DNA of 21,952 nucleotides from Porticoccaceae bacterium (GCA_019090225.1 JAHRWI010000258.1:1-21952), one strand, 5' to 3'; positions 1-7,684 are shown, numbered from the stretch's first letter. Notes: generated from the letters alone by a model not told the origin. Made by a program: numbers and translations.

Positions 1-51
1 AGATCTACACTTCTAGCTTCGTCGGCAGCGTCAGATGTGTATAAGAGACAG
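1..51 (+). other. Illumina Nextera i5 adapter (non-genomic)
   Basis: These bases are library adapter, not chromosome. In order: the tail of the P5 flow-cell primer (AGATCTACAC, 1-10), an 8-base index TTCTAGCT (11-18, which I recall as Nextera XT v2 index S515), the read-1 primer segment TCGTCGGCAGCGTC (19-32), and the 19-base Tn5 mosaic end AGATGTGTATAAGAGACAG (33-51). Genomic sequence starts at 52, inside selO. The match to the published adapter layout is complete, so untrimmed adapter at a contig end is the only reasonable reading. It should be masked, and it must not be called a transposon end. Confidence 0.98.
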
Positions 52-1479
52 ATACTCAAAGGGTTTGGCCAACACGTCTACCAACTGATGAAAGACACTA
101 AAATTCTGATGCTGTGTGGCTTGCTGGATAGCTGCCTCAACCCAGTGATTTCTTGGAATGTAAGCAGGATTTGTTCTGGCCATTAAGGCGTAGGCGATCG
201 ATGCATCTCTATTCTCCTGGGCGAGTAAGGCTTGCCACTTTTTCAGCCAGGGCTGGAAGGCATTGGATAATTGATACACCTCCCCTAGCGTATTTGTCTC
301 ATCTTCAGGTGCCAACGAGTCGGTCAGTGCGCGAAAGGTCAGTGTGTAGTCACTGTTCTGCTCGGCCATCAAGTCCAGCAAGCCCACAGATAGCGCATTA
401 ACTTCCGAGCTGGGCTTAGCAAAACCCAACTTTTCCGCCATCAGCCCATGATAGTGTTTATCAAATGTATCGGTGTATTGGCCTAGTGCTTGTTGCGCTT
501 TATCCAGCGCTTGCTCTTTGACATCATCCATCAATGGCAACAGGGCCTGAGCCAGCCAGCTGACATTCCAGCCACCGATATCGGGCTGCCTGGCGTAGGC
601 ATAACGACCCTGCTGGTCGATGGAGCTGAAGACTTTATTCGGGTCGTACTGATCCATAAACGCACAGGGGCCGTAATCAACAGTCTCCCCGCAGACCAGC
701 ATATTGTCGGTATTCATGACGCCGTGGATAAAGCCAACCGACATCCATTTCGCGATCAATTGGGCCTGAGCCTTTAGTACACAGGTCAACAAAGCGGTGT
801 AGGGATCAATATCCGAGCTGGTTTGAAGAGTTTCTACAGCATCCTTGTAGTGCCGATCTATCACGTAGTCTGCCAGGGCTTTGACCGATGCGAGATCATT
901 GCGGGCGGAGAAAAACTGAAAAGTGCCAATGCGAATATGGCTTTGCGCAACACGGGTGAATATCGCACCGGGCAACATAGTTTCTCGCGCCACCTGGTCG
1001 CCAGTGCTCACCGCAGCCAGCGCTCGTGTAGTGGGAATATTTAAGGCCGCCATGGCTTCGCAGAGGATGTATTCCCTAAGCACTGGCCCTAGCGCCGAAC
1101 GGCCATCACCCATGCGTGAATAGGGGGTTTGTCCCGCACCTTTTAATTGGATGTCGTAACGCTTGTTGTTCTTGCCAACCACCTCACCCAGCAAGATAGC
1201 CCGGCCGTCGCCCAATTGAGGATTCCAACCACCAAATTGGTGAGCGGCGTAAACCGTAGCAATGGGGCTGATGTTGTCCGGCACCCGATTCCCGGCCAGT
1301 ACTTGCAACAGGTCCGGGCTGCTCTGTACATCAACAGGCAAGTTGAGTTGTTCGGCCAGGGCATCATTGAAGCGAATCAGCTCTGGTGCAGACACGGGTG
1401 TCGGCGCTTGCTCAGACGAGAACTGCTCGCCGAGTTGGCGGTAGCTATTTTGGAAAAGTACAGAATCGAAAGCTGTCAT
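52..1479 (-). CDS. selO: Protein adenylyltransferase SelO (YdiU), 3' end missing
   Basis: SelO has a protein-kinase fold but transfers AMP from ATP to Ser/Thr/Tyr of target proteins, with a proposed role in redox homeostasis. The 476 genomic codons carry the family signatures: HQFGGWNPQLGDGRA (80-94), the nucleotide-binding Lys113 in QLKGAGQTPYSRMGDGRSAL, REYILCEAM (135-143), the catalytic-loop-like GFIHGVMNTDN (249-259) and the DYG triad (268-270). The frame remains open into the adapter at position 51, where six foreign residues (LSLIHI) and a TGA at 31-33 create a false end. The true C-terminus, usually about 20-25 residues more with a conserved Cys or Sec near the end, is lost. The start is ATG at 1479, with no strong ribosome-binding site. 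It is divergent from the gene at 1721. Confidence 0.95.
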
Positions 1480-1720
1480 ACATCAGTTACCGAGGAAAAT
1501 CGTTTATAGCTTATAAACCCAGAGAATAAGCGTGGAGAAATCAGTGTAACAGGCCGTCCAGCACATTGGTCTTCGCCCGGCCCGACCGGGACATGTCCTA
1601 ACAAGATACTCCTCCAAAAAACTTGTCGGAAGCCTCTAAACTTGCCCGAGGAGGAGCCATCCAGCATACTCGCCCCAACTATTCCGATTCCCCATTCATT
1701 CAAAATCTGGAGAAATTAAA

Positions 1721-2776
1721 GTGGTCAAACATGTGTTTATTACCAAGCCCGGCGACAACGTCCGGATGGAACCGAAGGACGAATATACCCACGCGCCCGA
1801 AGCGGTTTCCAACTTCAACGAAAGCGCTTATTTCAATATCTACGATGGCGATGAGAAAATGGGCGGCTGGTTTCGCATCGGCAACCGGGTCAATGAAGGC
1901 TATGCCGAGGTAACCATCTGCCTCTACTTCCCCGACGGCACTGCGGGCTTTATGTTTCAAAAGGCCAAAATTGACAGCAACGATGCTTTTGAAGCCGGTG
2001 GTGCGCGCTTTGATATTATCGAGCCCTACAAAAAACTCCGTGTAGTTTATGAGGGCGAAATACTGCATATGGCAGATCCCCAGGCCCTGCTCGACCCCAG
2101 TAAGGCCTTTAAGGAAAATCCAAAGCTGCCCTGCTCGGTCGACCTGGATTACACCGGGGTGTCTCCCATGTACGGCGGTGAGCACCTGAATGCTGATGGC
2201 TCTCAGCCCGAACTGGATATGGAGCACGCCCTGGCCCGCGCTCACTTTGAGCAACATGTTAAAGCTCAGGGCACCATTAAAGTCGGTGACGATACCTGGA
2301 CGATCTCCGGATACGGTCTGCGCGACCATAGCTGGGGACCGCGTTACTGGCAAAATATTCACTGGTATCGCTGGTTGCCCATCAGCTTCGATGAAACCTT
2401 CGGCGCTATGATCATGACCACGGGCACTGCCAAAGGCGACCTGGACTGCGGCGGCATGATTTTAAATAACGGCGAATACGAGCTGATTACCGATTGCACG
2501 ATTGAATCTGAATGGGATGATGATTTTAATCAGACCGCTTTGCGCGCCTGGGCGAAAACCGAAAAAGGTGAGTACGTGATTACCGGCAAGGTCATCACCC
2601 TGGTACCGGTACGTAACCGTCGTCAACTGGACAATGGTGATTGGCTGCACACCCGTATTACCGAAGCCATGACCGAGTATCGTTACAAAGACAAAGTCGG
2701 CTATGGTCTGTCGGAATACTGCGATCAGATTGTTGATGGTGAGCCGGTGGGCAAGACGATTCCTGCTGCGCGCTAA
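1721..2776 (+). CDS. CrtC/DUF7064-like lipocalin-fold protein, function unknown
   Basis: 351 residues with no signal peptide or membrane segment, so probably cytoplasmic. The clearest signature is GYGLRDHSWGPR (197-208). A G-x-G-x-RDHSWG motif is typical of the DUF7064/DUF7065 proteins and resembles the motif of carotenoid hydratase CrtC and AttH-type lipocalin-like proteins. The rest is rich in aromatic beta-strand segments (for example ICLYFPDGTAGFMFQ near 66-80), as expected for two beta-barrel halves. The start is GTG, chosen because GGAGA at 1709-1713 lies about 7 bases upstream. The gene stands alone, divergent from selO and convergent with a thiolase/DUF35 operon, which hints at lipid, steroid or terpenoid metabolism. 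No reaction can be assigned. The family is fairly sure and the function is unknown. Confidence 0.7.
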   Translation: MVKHVFITKPGDNVRMEPKDEYTHAPEAVSNFNESAYFNIYDGDEKMGGWFRIGNRVNEGYAEVTICLYFPDGTAGFMFQKAKIDSNDAFEAGGARFDIIEPYKKLRVVYEGEILHMADPQALLDPSKAFKENPKLPCSVDLDYTGVSPMYGGEHLNADGSQPELDMEHALARAHFEQHVKAQGTIKVGDDTWTISGYGLRDHSWGPRYWQNIHWYRWLPISFDETFGAMIMTTGTAKGDLDCGGMILNNGEYELITDCTIESEWDDDFNQTALRAWAKTEKGEYVITGKVITLVPVRNRRQLDNGDWLHTRITEAMTEYRYKDKVGYGLSEYCDQIVDGEPVGKTIPAAR

Positions 2777-2811
2777 AAATCAGTACTTCAAGTAAATCAG
2801 CACCTCAAACG

Positions 2812-2845
2812 AAAAAGCCATACCGATAATCGGTATGGCTTTTTT
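2812..2845. terminator. Bidirectional intrinsic terminator
   Basis: A perfect inverted repeat GCCATACCG...CGGTATGGC (arms 2817-2825 and 2831-2839, loop ATAAT) is flanked by five A on the left and six T on the right. It can therefore terminate the plus-strand CrtC-like gene and, read in reverse, the minus-strand DUF35 gene. It sits in the convergent gap, 36 bases past the first stop. Confidence 0.9.
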
Positions 2846-2851
2846 AGTACC

Positions 2852-2872
2852 GCGATTTTAAATCGCTTTTTT
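2852..2872 (+). terminator. Second, weaker intrinsic terminator
   Basis: The short hairpin GCGATT-TTA-AATCGC (2852-2866) is followed by six T (2867-2872), immediately after the stronger hairpin. It probably acts as a backup terminator for the plus-strand gene, just before the 3' end of the opposing DUF35 gene. The stem is only 6 bp and half A/T. Confidence 0.55.
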
Positions 2873-2881
2873 AAACGCTTA

Positions 2882-3283
2882 TCAGGCAGGCTGAAAAAAC
2901 GGTAGCGCCGTGCCTTCACCGGTATCAATAAACGCCACCTCGACTGCCTGACCAATACTCAGATTATCAAAATCACAATTGATGAGATTAGTCATCATGG
3001 TTGGGCCTTCTTCCAGGGTTACATAGGCGATCGCCCATGGCTCTTTGGTTCGGCGTGTGACGCTGTAGGTGTAGATCACACCTTTGCCGGAGCATTCCAG
3101 AAATTCGGTATTGTCACTGAAACAGAAGGGGCAAAACGTGCGCGGGTAAAAATGGTTCTCGCCGCAGTCATTACATTTTTTAACCAGCAATTTGCCTTCT
3201 GCCGTGGCATCCCAAAAAGGTTTGGTTTCGTGGTTTACCCGCGGTGCACGGACCTGAGGTTTACTGTTTGGTTTCTCGCTCAT
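2882..3283 (-). CDS. DUF35 zinc-ribbon / OB-fold acyl-CoA-binding partner protein
   Basis: 133 residues. An N-terminal helix is followed by a rubredoxin-like zinc ribbon with CxxC-x10-CxxC ligands (C37, C40, C51, C54), then an OB-fold (from about residue 60: KGVIYTYSVTRR, IAYVTLEEGP, VEVAFIDTGEG). DUF35 proteins usually bind acyl-CoA and work as obligate partners of thiolase-fold enzymes, for example ChsH2-DUF35 with the aldolase Ltp2 in steroid side-chain breakdown. The start is ATG at 3283, overlapping the thiolase stop by one base (TAATG), with a purine-rich AAGGGGGG tract upstream; this predicts coupled translation and a complex with the thiolase. The reading frame is open 30 codons further upstream, inside the thiolase gene, but that extension has no support. 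Confidence 0.9.
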   Translation of the reverse strand: MSEKPNSKPQVRAPRVNHETKPFWDATAEGKLLVKKCNDCGENHFYPRTFCPFCFSDNTEFLECSGKGVIYTYSVTRRTKEPWAIAYVTLEEGPTMMTNLINCDFDNLSIGQAVEVAFIDTGEGTALPFFQPA

Positions 3284-4455
3284 TATGCGTCCCCCCTTTC
3301 CATAATCAATGTGCCGCTGCCCATGCGTGAACCGAGCAGGCCGCCGGTACCGTGAGCCAGTGCGATATCGCAATTAGGCACCTGTACTTTCGGATGTGCT
3401 TCACCACGTAATTGCCTTACGGCTTCGATCACTTTGGTGATACCGCCCCGATCGCTGGGGTGGTTGTTACACAGACCACCGCCATCGGTATTAAACGGTA
3501 ATTTACCGACACCAGAAATAAGGTTGCCATCGGCCACAAATTTTCCACCTTCACCTTTAGCGCAAAAGCCTAAATCTTCCAGAGTCTCGACCACGGTGAT
3601 AGTAAAGGAGTCGTAGATAGATGCGTATTTAATATCCGCAGGTGTGACCCCGGCTTCAGAGAAGGCATCGGGGCCGGACCAACGAGCGCCAGAGAAGGTG
3701 AGATCAACCTTACCACCATTTAAATGCTTGGGCGCTTCACCGGCGCCGAGCACTCTGACTGCAGGTCGTTTTAATTGCTTGGCAATTTCGGGTGCGACAA
3801 CAATAATCGCGCCGCCGCCATCACTGACCACGCAGCAATCAAGACGATGCAGAGGATCAGCAATAATGGGGGAATTCAGCACATCCTCCACTGTGACCAC
3901 GTCACGCAACACTGCATGCTCGTTATATTGCGCATGGTGGGAGGCCGCCACTTTCACCCAGGCCAGTTGCTCGCTGGTGGTTCCAAATTCGTGCATATGG
4001 CGCATGGCCGCCATGCCGTACATATTGGTCACAGTGGGACGAAACGGTCCTTCAAAACCGTACTCGGCCGGTGCACCGCCACCGGGACGCACGCGGATTT
4101 TATCCTTGGCGTCGGCCCGTGGTCGGCCCGCCAGGGTGATCAGTGCAACCTTGCAGTGACCAGTGGCAATGGCCTGGGCGGCATGATTAACGTGCAATAC
4201 GTAGGACGAACCACCGGTCTCAGTGCTGTCTATTTGACGCAGTTTGAGGCCCATATATTCGGCCTGATTGATACCGCCCATGCCAGGCACATCGCCCGCA
4301 CAGTAATAAGCATCGATATCGTCTTTCGTAAGTCCCGCGTCTTCGAGTGCGCCCTTGGCGACTTCGGCATGGAGCTGCGGCACGGTTTTACCGGTCGCTT
4401 CCCGTGTCGGATGTTCATAAATCCCGGCAATATATGCCTTGCCTTTTATGGTCAT
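3283..4455 (-). CDS. Thiolase-fold protein (SCP2/lipid-transfer type), lacking canonical Cys
   Basis: 390 residues with a full-length thiolase fold of the non-decarboxylating SCP2/lipid-transfer branch. Visible landmarks are TGGSSYVLHVNHAAQAIATG (80-99, where classical thiolases carry the nucleophilic Cys), GGGAIIVV (213-220), YASIYDSFTITVVE (277-290), NTDGGGLCNNHPS (322-334, His332 kept) and LAHGTGGLLG (367-375, where the second Cys, CxGGG, is expected). Both classical cysteines therefore seem to be absent. Relatives with a DUF35 partner include Ltp2-type retro-aldolases that use Tyr, and Tyr281 in the YDSF motif is a candidate. The start is ATG at 4455, with AAGGATT about 8 bases upstream. 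It is the first gene of a two-gene operon. Acyl-CoA retro-aldolase or an atypical thiolase are both possible; the substrate is unknown. Confidence 0.85.
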   Translation of the reverse strand: MTIKGKAYIAGIYEHPTREATGKTVPQLHAEVAKGALEDAGLTKDDIDAYYCAGDVPGMGGINQAEYMGLKLRQIDSTETGGSSYVLHVNHAAQAIATGHCKVALITLAGRPRADAKDKIRVRPGGGAPAEYGFEGPFRPTVTNMYGMAAMRHMHEFGTTSEQLAWVKVAASHHAQYNEHAVLRDVVTVEDVLNSPIIADPLHRLDCCVVSDGGGAIIVVAPEIAKQLKRPAVRVLGAGEAPKHLNGGKVDLTFSGARWSGPDAFSEAGVTPADIKYASIYDSFTITVVETLEDLGFCAKGEGGKFVADGNLISGVGKLPFNTDGGGLCNNHPSDRGGITKVIEAVRQLRGEAHPKVQVPNCDIALAHGTGGLLGSRMGSGTLIMERGDA

Positions 4456-4474
4456 GGAATAATCCTTATGGTTG

Positions 4475-4552
4475 TTTAAAGTTAAAGTGGCTGTTTAAAA
4501 TTGAATAAGTAAATACCGCCTGGAATTGAGCAGCAATGGAATTTAAAGTTAA
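4475..4552. repeat. 11-bp direct repeat in the thiolase upstream region
   Basis: TTTAAAGTTAA occurs at 4475-4485 and again at 4542-4552, with a partial TTTAAAATT between them (around 4494). All lie in the 189-base A/T-rich gap upstream of the thiolase operon and downstream of purA. A role as binding sites for a regulator of the operon is possible but unproven, because A/T-rich words recur by chance. I saw no convincing sigma-70 promoter here and no terminator for purA. Confidence 0.3.
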
Positions 4553-4644
4553 CCTTCAATCAAAACACGGTCAATCATTATCGTGCTCTCTAGCCTGTTC
4601 AGCACGCACCTCGCATAAGCACCAAATTCTCACTAGGCACTCTA

Positions 4645-5940
4645 CTAATCATCAAAAGGATGACGCAACACAATAGTCTCAACCCGATCCGGGCCAGTAG
4701 AAACAATATCAATGGGCACGCCAGTAATTTCCGTTATACGAGCGATATAGTTCCGGGCATTGAGCGGTAAATCTTCGATTCGTTTTGCGCCGATGGTGGA
4801 TTCACTCCACCCAGCGAGACTTTCGTAGACCGGCACTAGCCGTTCGTAATCGTCGGCACTAACCGGGGTCGGTGCGACCTTGCCATTGGCATCCTCATAA
4901 CCGACACAAATATTCACCTGCTCCAGACCATCAAGCACATCGAGTTTGGTCAAACATATCCCTGAGATGCTGTTAATCCGCGCGGCCTGGCGCACAGCAA
5001 CGGCATCAAACCAGCCGCAGCGTCTTGGCCGCCCAGTGGTGGCACCAAACTCGTGGCCTTTTTCAGCCAGATATTTTCCAGTTTCGCAAAATAGTTCGGT
5101 GGGGAAAGGGCCAGAACCTACGCGCGTGGTATAGGCCTTGGTAATACCCAAGACATAATCTAAAAATAGCGGACCAAAGCCACTGCCCGTGGCGGTGCCG
5201 CCTGCCGTGGTGTTTGAGGAGGTGACGTAGGGATAGGTACCATGGTCGATATCCAGCAGCGAACCCTGAGCACCTTCAAAAAGAATGTTGTGCCCGGCCT
5301 CGCGACCATCGTGTAATTTGCCAGTAACATCTATCACCAGAGGTGCCAACTCATCAACCCAGGTTTCGGCAAGGGCCAGGGTTTCGGCATAGTCGCAGGC
5401 ATCGACACCGTAATATTGAGTGAGCATGAAGTTGTGATACTCCATTACCTCGCGCAGCCGCTCAGCAAATAATTCTTGATCAAACAAATCGCCCAAACGC
5501 AGGCCGCGCCTGGCGACTTTATCTTCATAGGCGGGACCAATACCCCGCCCGGTGGTGCCAATTTTTGCTGCGCCACGGGCCTTTTCTCGAGCCACATCGA
5601 GGGCCACGTGGTAAGGCAGAATCAGGGGACAAGCTGGCGATATTTGCAGGCGCTCTCGCACCGGCACACCTTTTTCTTCAAGCTCGGCCATTTCTTTGAG
5701 CAGAGCGTCAGGGGCCAGCACTACTCCGTTGCCGATCAGACAGCTCACATCGTCACGTAAAATACCTGAGGGAATCAGGTGCAGGACGGTTTTTTCACCG
5801 TCAATAACCAGAGTATGACCGGCATTGTGACCACCCTGAAAGCGCGCCACAATTTTTGCCTGATCGGTGAGCAAGTCGACGATTTTACCTTTACCTTCGT
5901 CGCCCCACTGGGTACCTAGTACCACAACATTTTTTCCCAT
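4645..5940 (-). CDS. purA: Adenylosuccinate synthetase
   Basis: 431 residues, the normal length. The enzyme joins IMP and aspartate using GTP to give adenylosuccinate, the first committed step to AMP, in the cytosol. The N-terminal GTQWGDEGKGKI (9-20) holds the catalytic Asp14, and GGHNAGHT (36-43) contains His42. Further family blocks are TTGRGIGPAYEDK, FEGAQGSLLDIDHGTYPYVTSS, GVGPFPTEL in the form GSGPFPTEL, and the C-terminal STGPDRVETI. The start is ATG at 5940, with only a weak GAGAG upstream. It is last in the DUF2065-hisZ-purA run, 87 bases after hisZ, the same order as in pseudomonads. Confidence 0.99.
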   Translation of the reverse strand: MGKNVVVLGTQWGDEGKGKIVDLLTDQAKIVARFQGGHNAGHTLVIDGEKTVLHLIPSGILRDDVSCLIGNGVVLAPDALLKEMAELEEKGVPVRERLQISPACPLILPYHVALDVAREKARGAAKIGTTGRGIGPAYEDKVARRGLRLGDLFDQELFAERLREVMEYHNFMLTQYYGVDACDYAETLALAETWVDELAPLVIDVTGKLHDGREAGHNILFEGAQGSLLDIDHGTYPYVTSSNTTAGGTATGSGFGPLFLDYVLGITKAYTTRVGSGPFPTELFCETGKYLAEKGHEFGATTGRPRRCGWFDAVAVRQAARINSISGICLTKLDVLDGLEQVNICVGYEDANGKVAPTPVSADDYERLVPVYESLAGWSESTIGAKRIEDLPLNARNYIARITEITGVPIDIVSTGPDRVETIVLRHPFDD

Positions 5941-6027
5941 CGCTAGCTCTCGACACTCTCGTCTAAAATTTCATCTAATGGCTGGTTTGTTTGTTATCTA
6001 ACTATTAGTCTAGTTGGCAACAGACAT

Positions 6028-7215
6028 CTATGACTCCGCAGCAACCAGTTCAAATCCGGCTTTGGATGCCAGAAGTTGCCTGTCGCAGTGCAGCTCGGTC
6101 AAATTGGCGTCCTGGCCTTTGAAGCCCAACACCACTCGCTCACCAAGGCTTCGTAACCTGGCGACTTCGGCAAGAACATCATCCTGATCAGTGGCCGGGA
6201 CAAAGATACCCGGCGCAATTTCTTCACCCTGCTCAACAAGGGATGCCAGGAGGCTGAGATCAACACCGAAACCGGTCGCCGAGCGCGTTCGACCAAAGGC
6301 TTCGCCAATATGGTCATAGCGCCCGCCGTTGCCCAGGGGCACAAGCGAGTCTTCAGTGTAAGCCGCAAACACCACGCCGGTGTGGTAGTGATAGCCACGC
6401 AGCTCACCAAGATCGAGATAAATATCCACACCGTTGACACGGTTCTCTATGGTTTCCACCAGGGAGGATATTTCCTGTAAAGCCCGCGCTACAGTATCCG
6501 AAGCATCAGCCAGAACAGTTGCCGCTCTGGCGAGCACATCAACGGAACCTGTCAGGGTCGGTAAAGCCGCGACCATATCGGCAATGCCTGAATCTTCAAT
6601 ATTTTCACGCACCCACTGCTGCAGAGAGACATCCTTACTTTGCAGCAAAGCAAACAACTCTCTGCCTTGCTGATCATTCAGCGCCGCCTGGGCTTCGAGG
6701 CCTCGATAAATACCGACATGGCCCAGGTCAAGATGAATATCCTTAACGCCTGCCTGCTGAAGGGTTTCGATCAGCAATAAAATAACTTCGGTATCGGCTT
6801 CAAGACCCGCTTCACCAAACAATTCCACCCCGAGTTGAATGGGCGAACGGGTTTCCATTTGATTCTTCGGCCGGGCATACAGAACCTGTCCGGCATAACA
6901 GAGTCGATTTGGCCCCTGCCGTTGGAGGCTGTGGGCGTCCATACGGGCGACCTGTGGCGTGATATCGGCGCGGACACCCATCATCCGACCACTGAGCTGA
7001 TCGATGATTTTGCAGGTCATCAGGTCGAGGTCAGCGCCGGAGCCGCTCAACAGGGATTCGGTAAATTCGGCCAGAGGCGGAATCACCAGGTCGTAACCCC
7101 AGGAGTGATACAAATCCAGCAGGCGGCGACGCAAACGTTCGACCTTGATAGCTCGATTGGGCAGAATTTCTTCAATGCCTTCAGGCAATAGCCAGCGATC
7201 TACAATATTCGTCAT
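6028..7215 (-). CDS. hisZ: ATP phosphoribosyltransferase regulatory subunit HisZ
   Basis: 395 residues, a histidyl-tRNA synthetase paralogue without aminoacylation activity. HisZ pairs with the short form of HisG to make the histidine-sensitive first enzyme of histidine synthesis. Visible synthetase-like segments are LLPEGIEEILPNRA (9-22), MGVRADITPQVARMDAH (the motif 2 region), NRLCYAGQVLYARP, QLGVELFGEAGLEAD, and YHYHTGVVFAAY with GNGGRYDHIGEAFG toward the C-terminus. Its presence predicts that the genome carries a short-form HisG elsewhere; none is in this window. The start is ATG at 7215, with AGGG close upstream. It sits between DUF2065 and purA. Confidence 0.96.
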   Translation of the reverse strand: MTNIVDRWLLPEGIEEILPNRAIKVERLRRRLLDLYHSWGYDLVIPPLAEFTESLLSGSGADLDLMTCKIIDQLSGRMMGVRADITPQVARMDAHSLQRQGPNRLCYAGQVLYARPKNQMETRSPIQLGVELFGEAGLEADTEVILLLIETLQQAGVKDIHLDLGHVGIYRGLEAQAALNDQQGRELFALLQSKDVSLQQWVRENIEDSGIADMVAALPTLTGSVDVLARAATVLADASDTVARALQEISSLVETIENRVNGVDIYLDLGELRGYHYHTGVVFAAYTEDSLVPLGNGGRYDHIGEAFGRTRSATGFGVDLSLLASLVEQGEEIAPGIFVPATDQDDVLAEVARLRSLGERVVLGFKGQDANLTELHCDRQLLASKAGFELVAAES

Positions 7216-7295
7216 ACCCTAATTACCAGTCCTACCTGCCACTTGTATTGTCTTACTCGTTAGAGCAATTCATTTGAGCCATTCATGCAGGTCGT

Positions 7296-7481
7296 TTATT
7301 TCACCAGATACAGCAAGCCTGCGCCGAGCAACATACTACCAAAACCGATCATGCGAATGCTTCGTTCGTCTACCTGAGTTAGCGACAACATCATTTCACG
7401 CCAGCGTCCCGGCATTAGAAAAGGCAAGATACCTTCTAACACCAAAACCAGACACATGGCCGCTAAAAAGTCTTGCCCCAC
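7296..7481 (-). CDS. DUF2065 (YjeT-like) small inner-membrane protein
   Basis: 61 residues with two predicted membrane helices, about 5-24 (FLAAMCLVLVLEGILPFLMP) and 43-60 (MIGFGSMLLGAGLLYLV), joined by a polar loop with PGRWREMM. This is the DUF2065 pattern, and E. coli yjeT occupies the same place between hflC and purA. The start is GTG at 7481, chosen because AGAGAGG lies 7 bases upstream; an internal ATG at codon 9 would cut into the first helix. The function is unknown. The position suggests a link to HflKC or to membrane quality control, but this is only context. Confidence 0.88.
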   Translation of the reverse strand: MGQDFLAAMCLVLVLEGILPFLMPGRWREMMLSLTQVDERSIRMIGFGSMLLGAGLLYLVK

Positions 7482-7598
7482 TGCTTGCCTCTCTAGCTAA
7501 TAAGCTGCCCAATAATGCAGTCCATCACGTGATAAAAGGTCCGCGAAACTATCCAAAAACCCGGTTATAAATAAATCGGTTTCACTTATCCAAGCCGT

Positions 7599-7621
7599 AA
7601 AAAAACCGGGTTGCCCCGGTT
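7599..7621 (-). terminator. Intrinsic terminator of the hfq-hfl operon
   Basis: Read on the minus strand, AACCGGG-GCAA-CCCGGTT forms a 7-bp G/C-rich stem capped by a GNRA-type GCAA tetraloop, followed by a run of T (7605-7599). It lies about 60 bases past the hflC stop, so the long operon should end here and DUF2065-hisZ-purA should be a separate transcription unit. Confidence 0.93.
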
Positions 7622-7639
7622 ACGGAATTGTAACATCCG

Positions 7640-7684
7640 AACTGGGCGAATACCCCGATTATTAAACGGGGTACTCGCCCAGTT
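7640..7684 (-). other. Long hairpin at the hflC stop codon
   Basis: AACTGGGCGA-A-TACCCCG (7640-7657) pairs with CGGGGTA-C-TCGCCCAGTT (7667-7684): 17 pairs, one mismatch and a 9-base loop. The arm nearest hflC contains two bases of the hflC TAA stop. There is no T-run directly after it, so it is not a terminator by itself. On the minus strand it comes just before the GCAA-loop terminator, and it may protect the mRNA 3' end or assist termination. Confidence 0.75.

Noticed and set aside
33..51. A 19-base Tn5 mosaic end, which could suggest a transposon
   Set aside because: It sits inside a complete Nextera adapter with index and primer segments, so it comes from the library and not from a resident element.
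1476..1703. A 75-codon minus-strand frame upstream of selO
   Set aside because: It ends inside the selO start region, lacks a recognisable family or ribosome-binding site, and is better explained as the divergent control region.
1700..2362. A 220-codon open frame on the minus strand
   Set aside because: It is antisense to the CrtC-like gene, has no recognisable family, and its composition follows the codon pattern of the plus-strand gene.
3775..4479. A 234-codon open frame on the plus strand
   Set aside because: It lies antisense to the thiolase gene, which has clear motifs, and its translation shows no known domain.
7500..7600. Possible minus-strand promoter for DUF2065-hisZ-purA (TTGGAT with a TATAAC-like -10)
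   Set aside because: A promoter is expected after the hflC terminator, but spacing and match are poor, so I do not list it as a feature.
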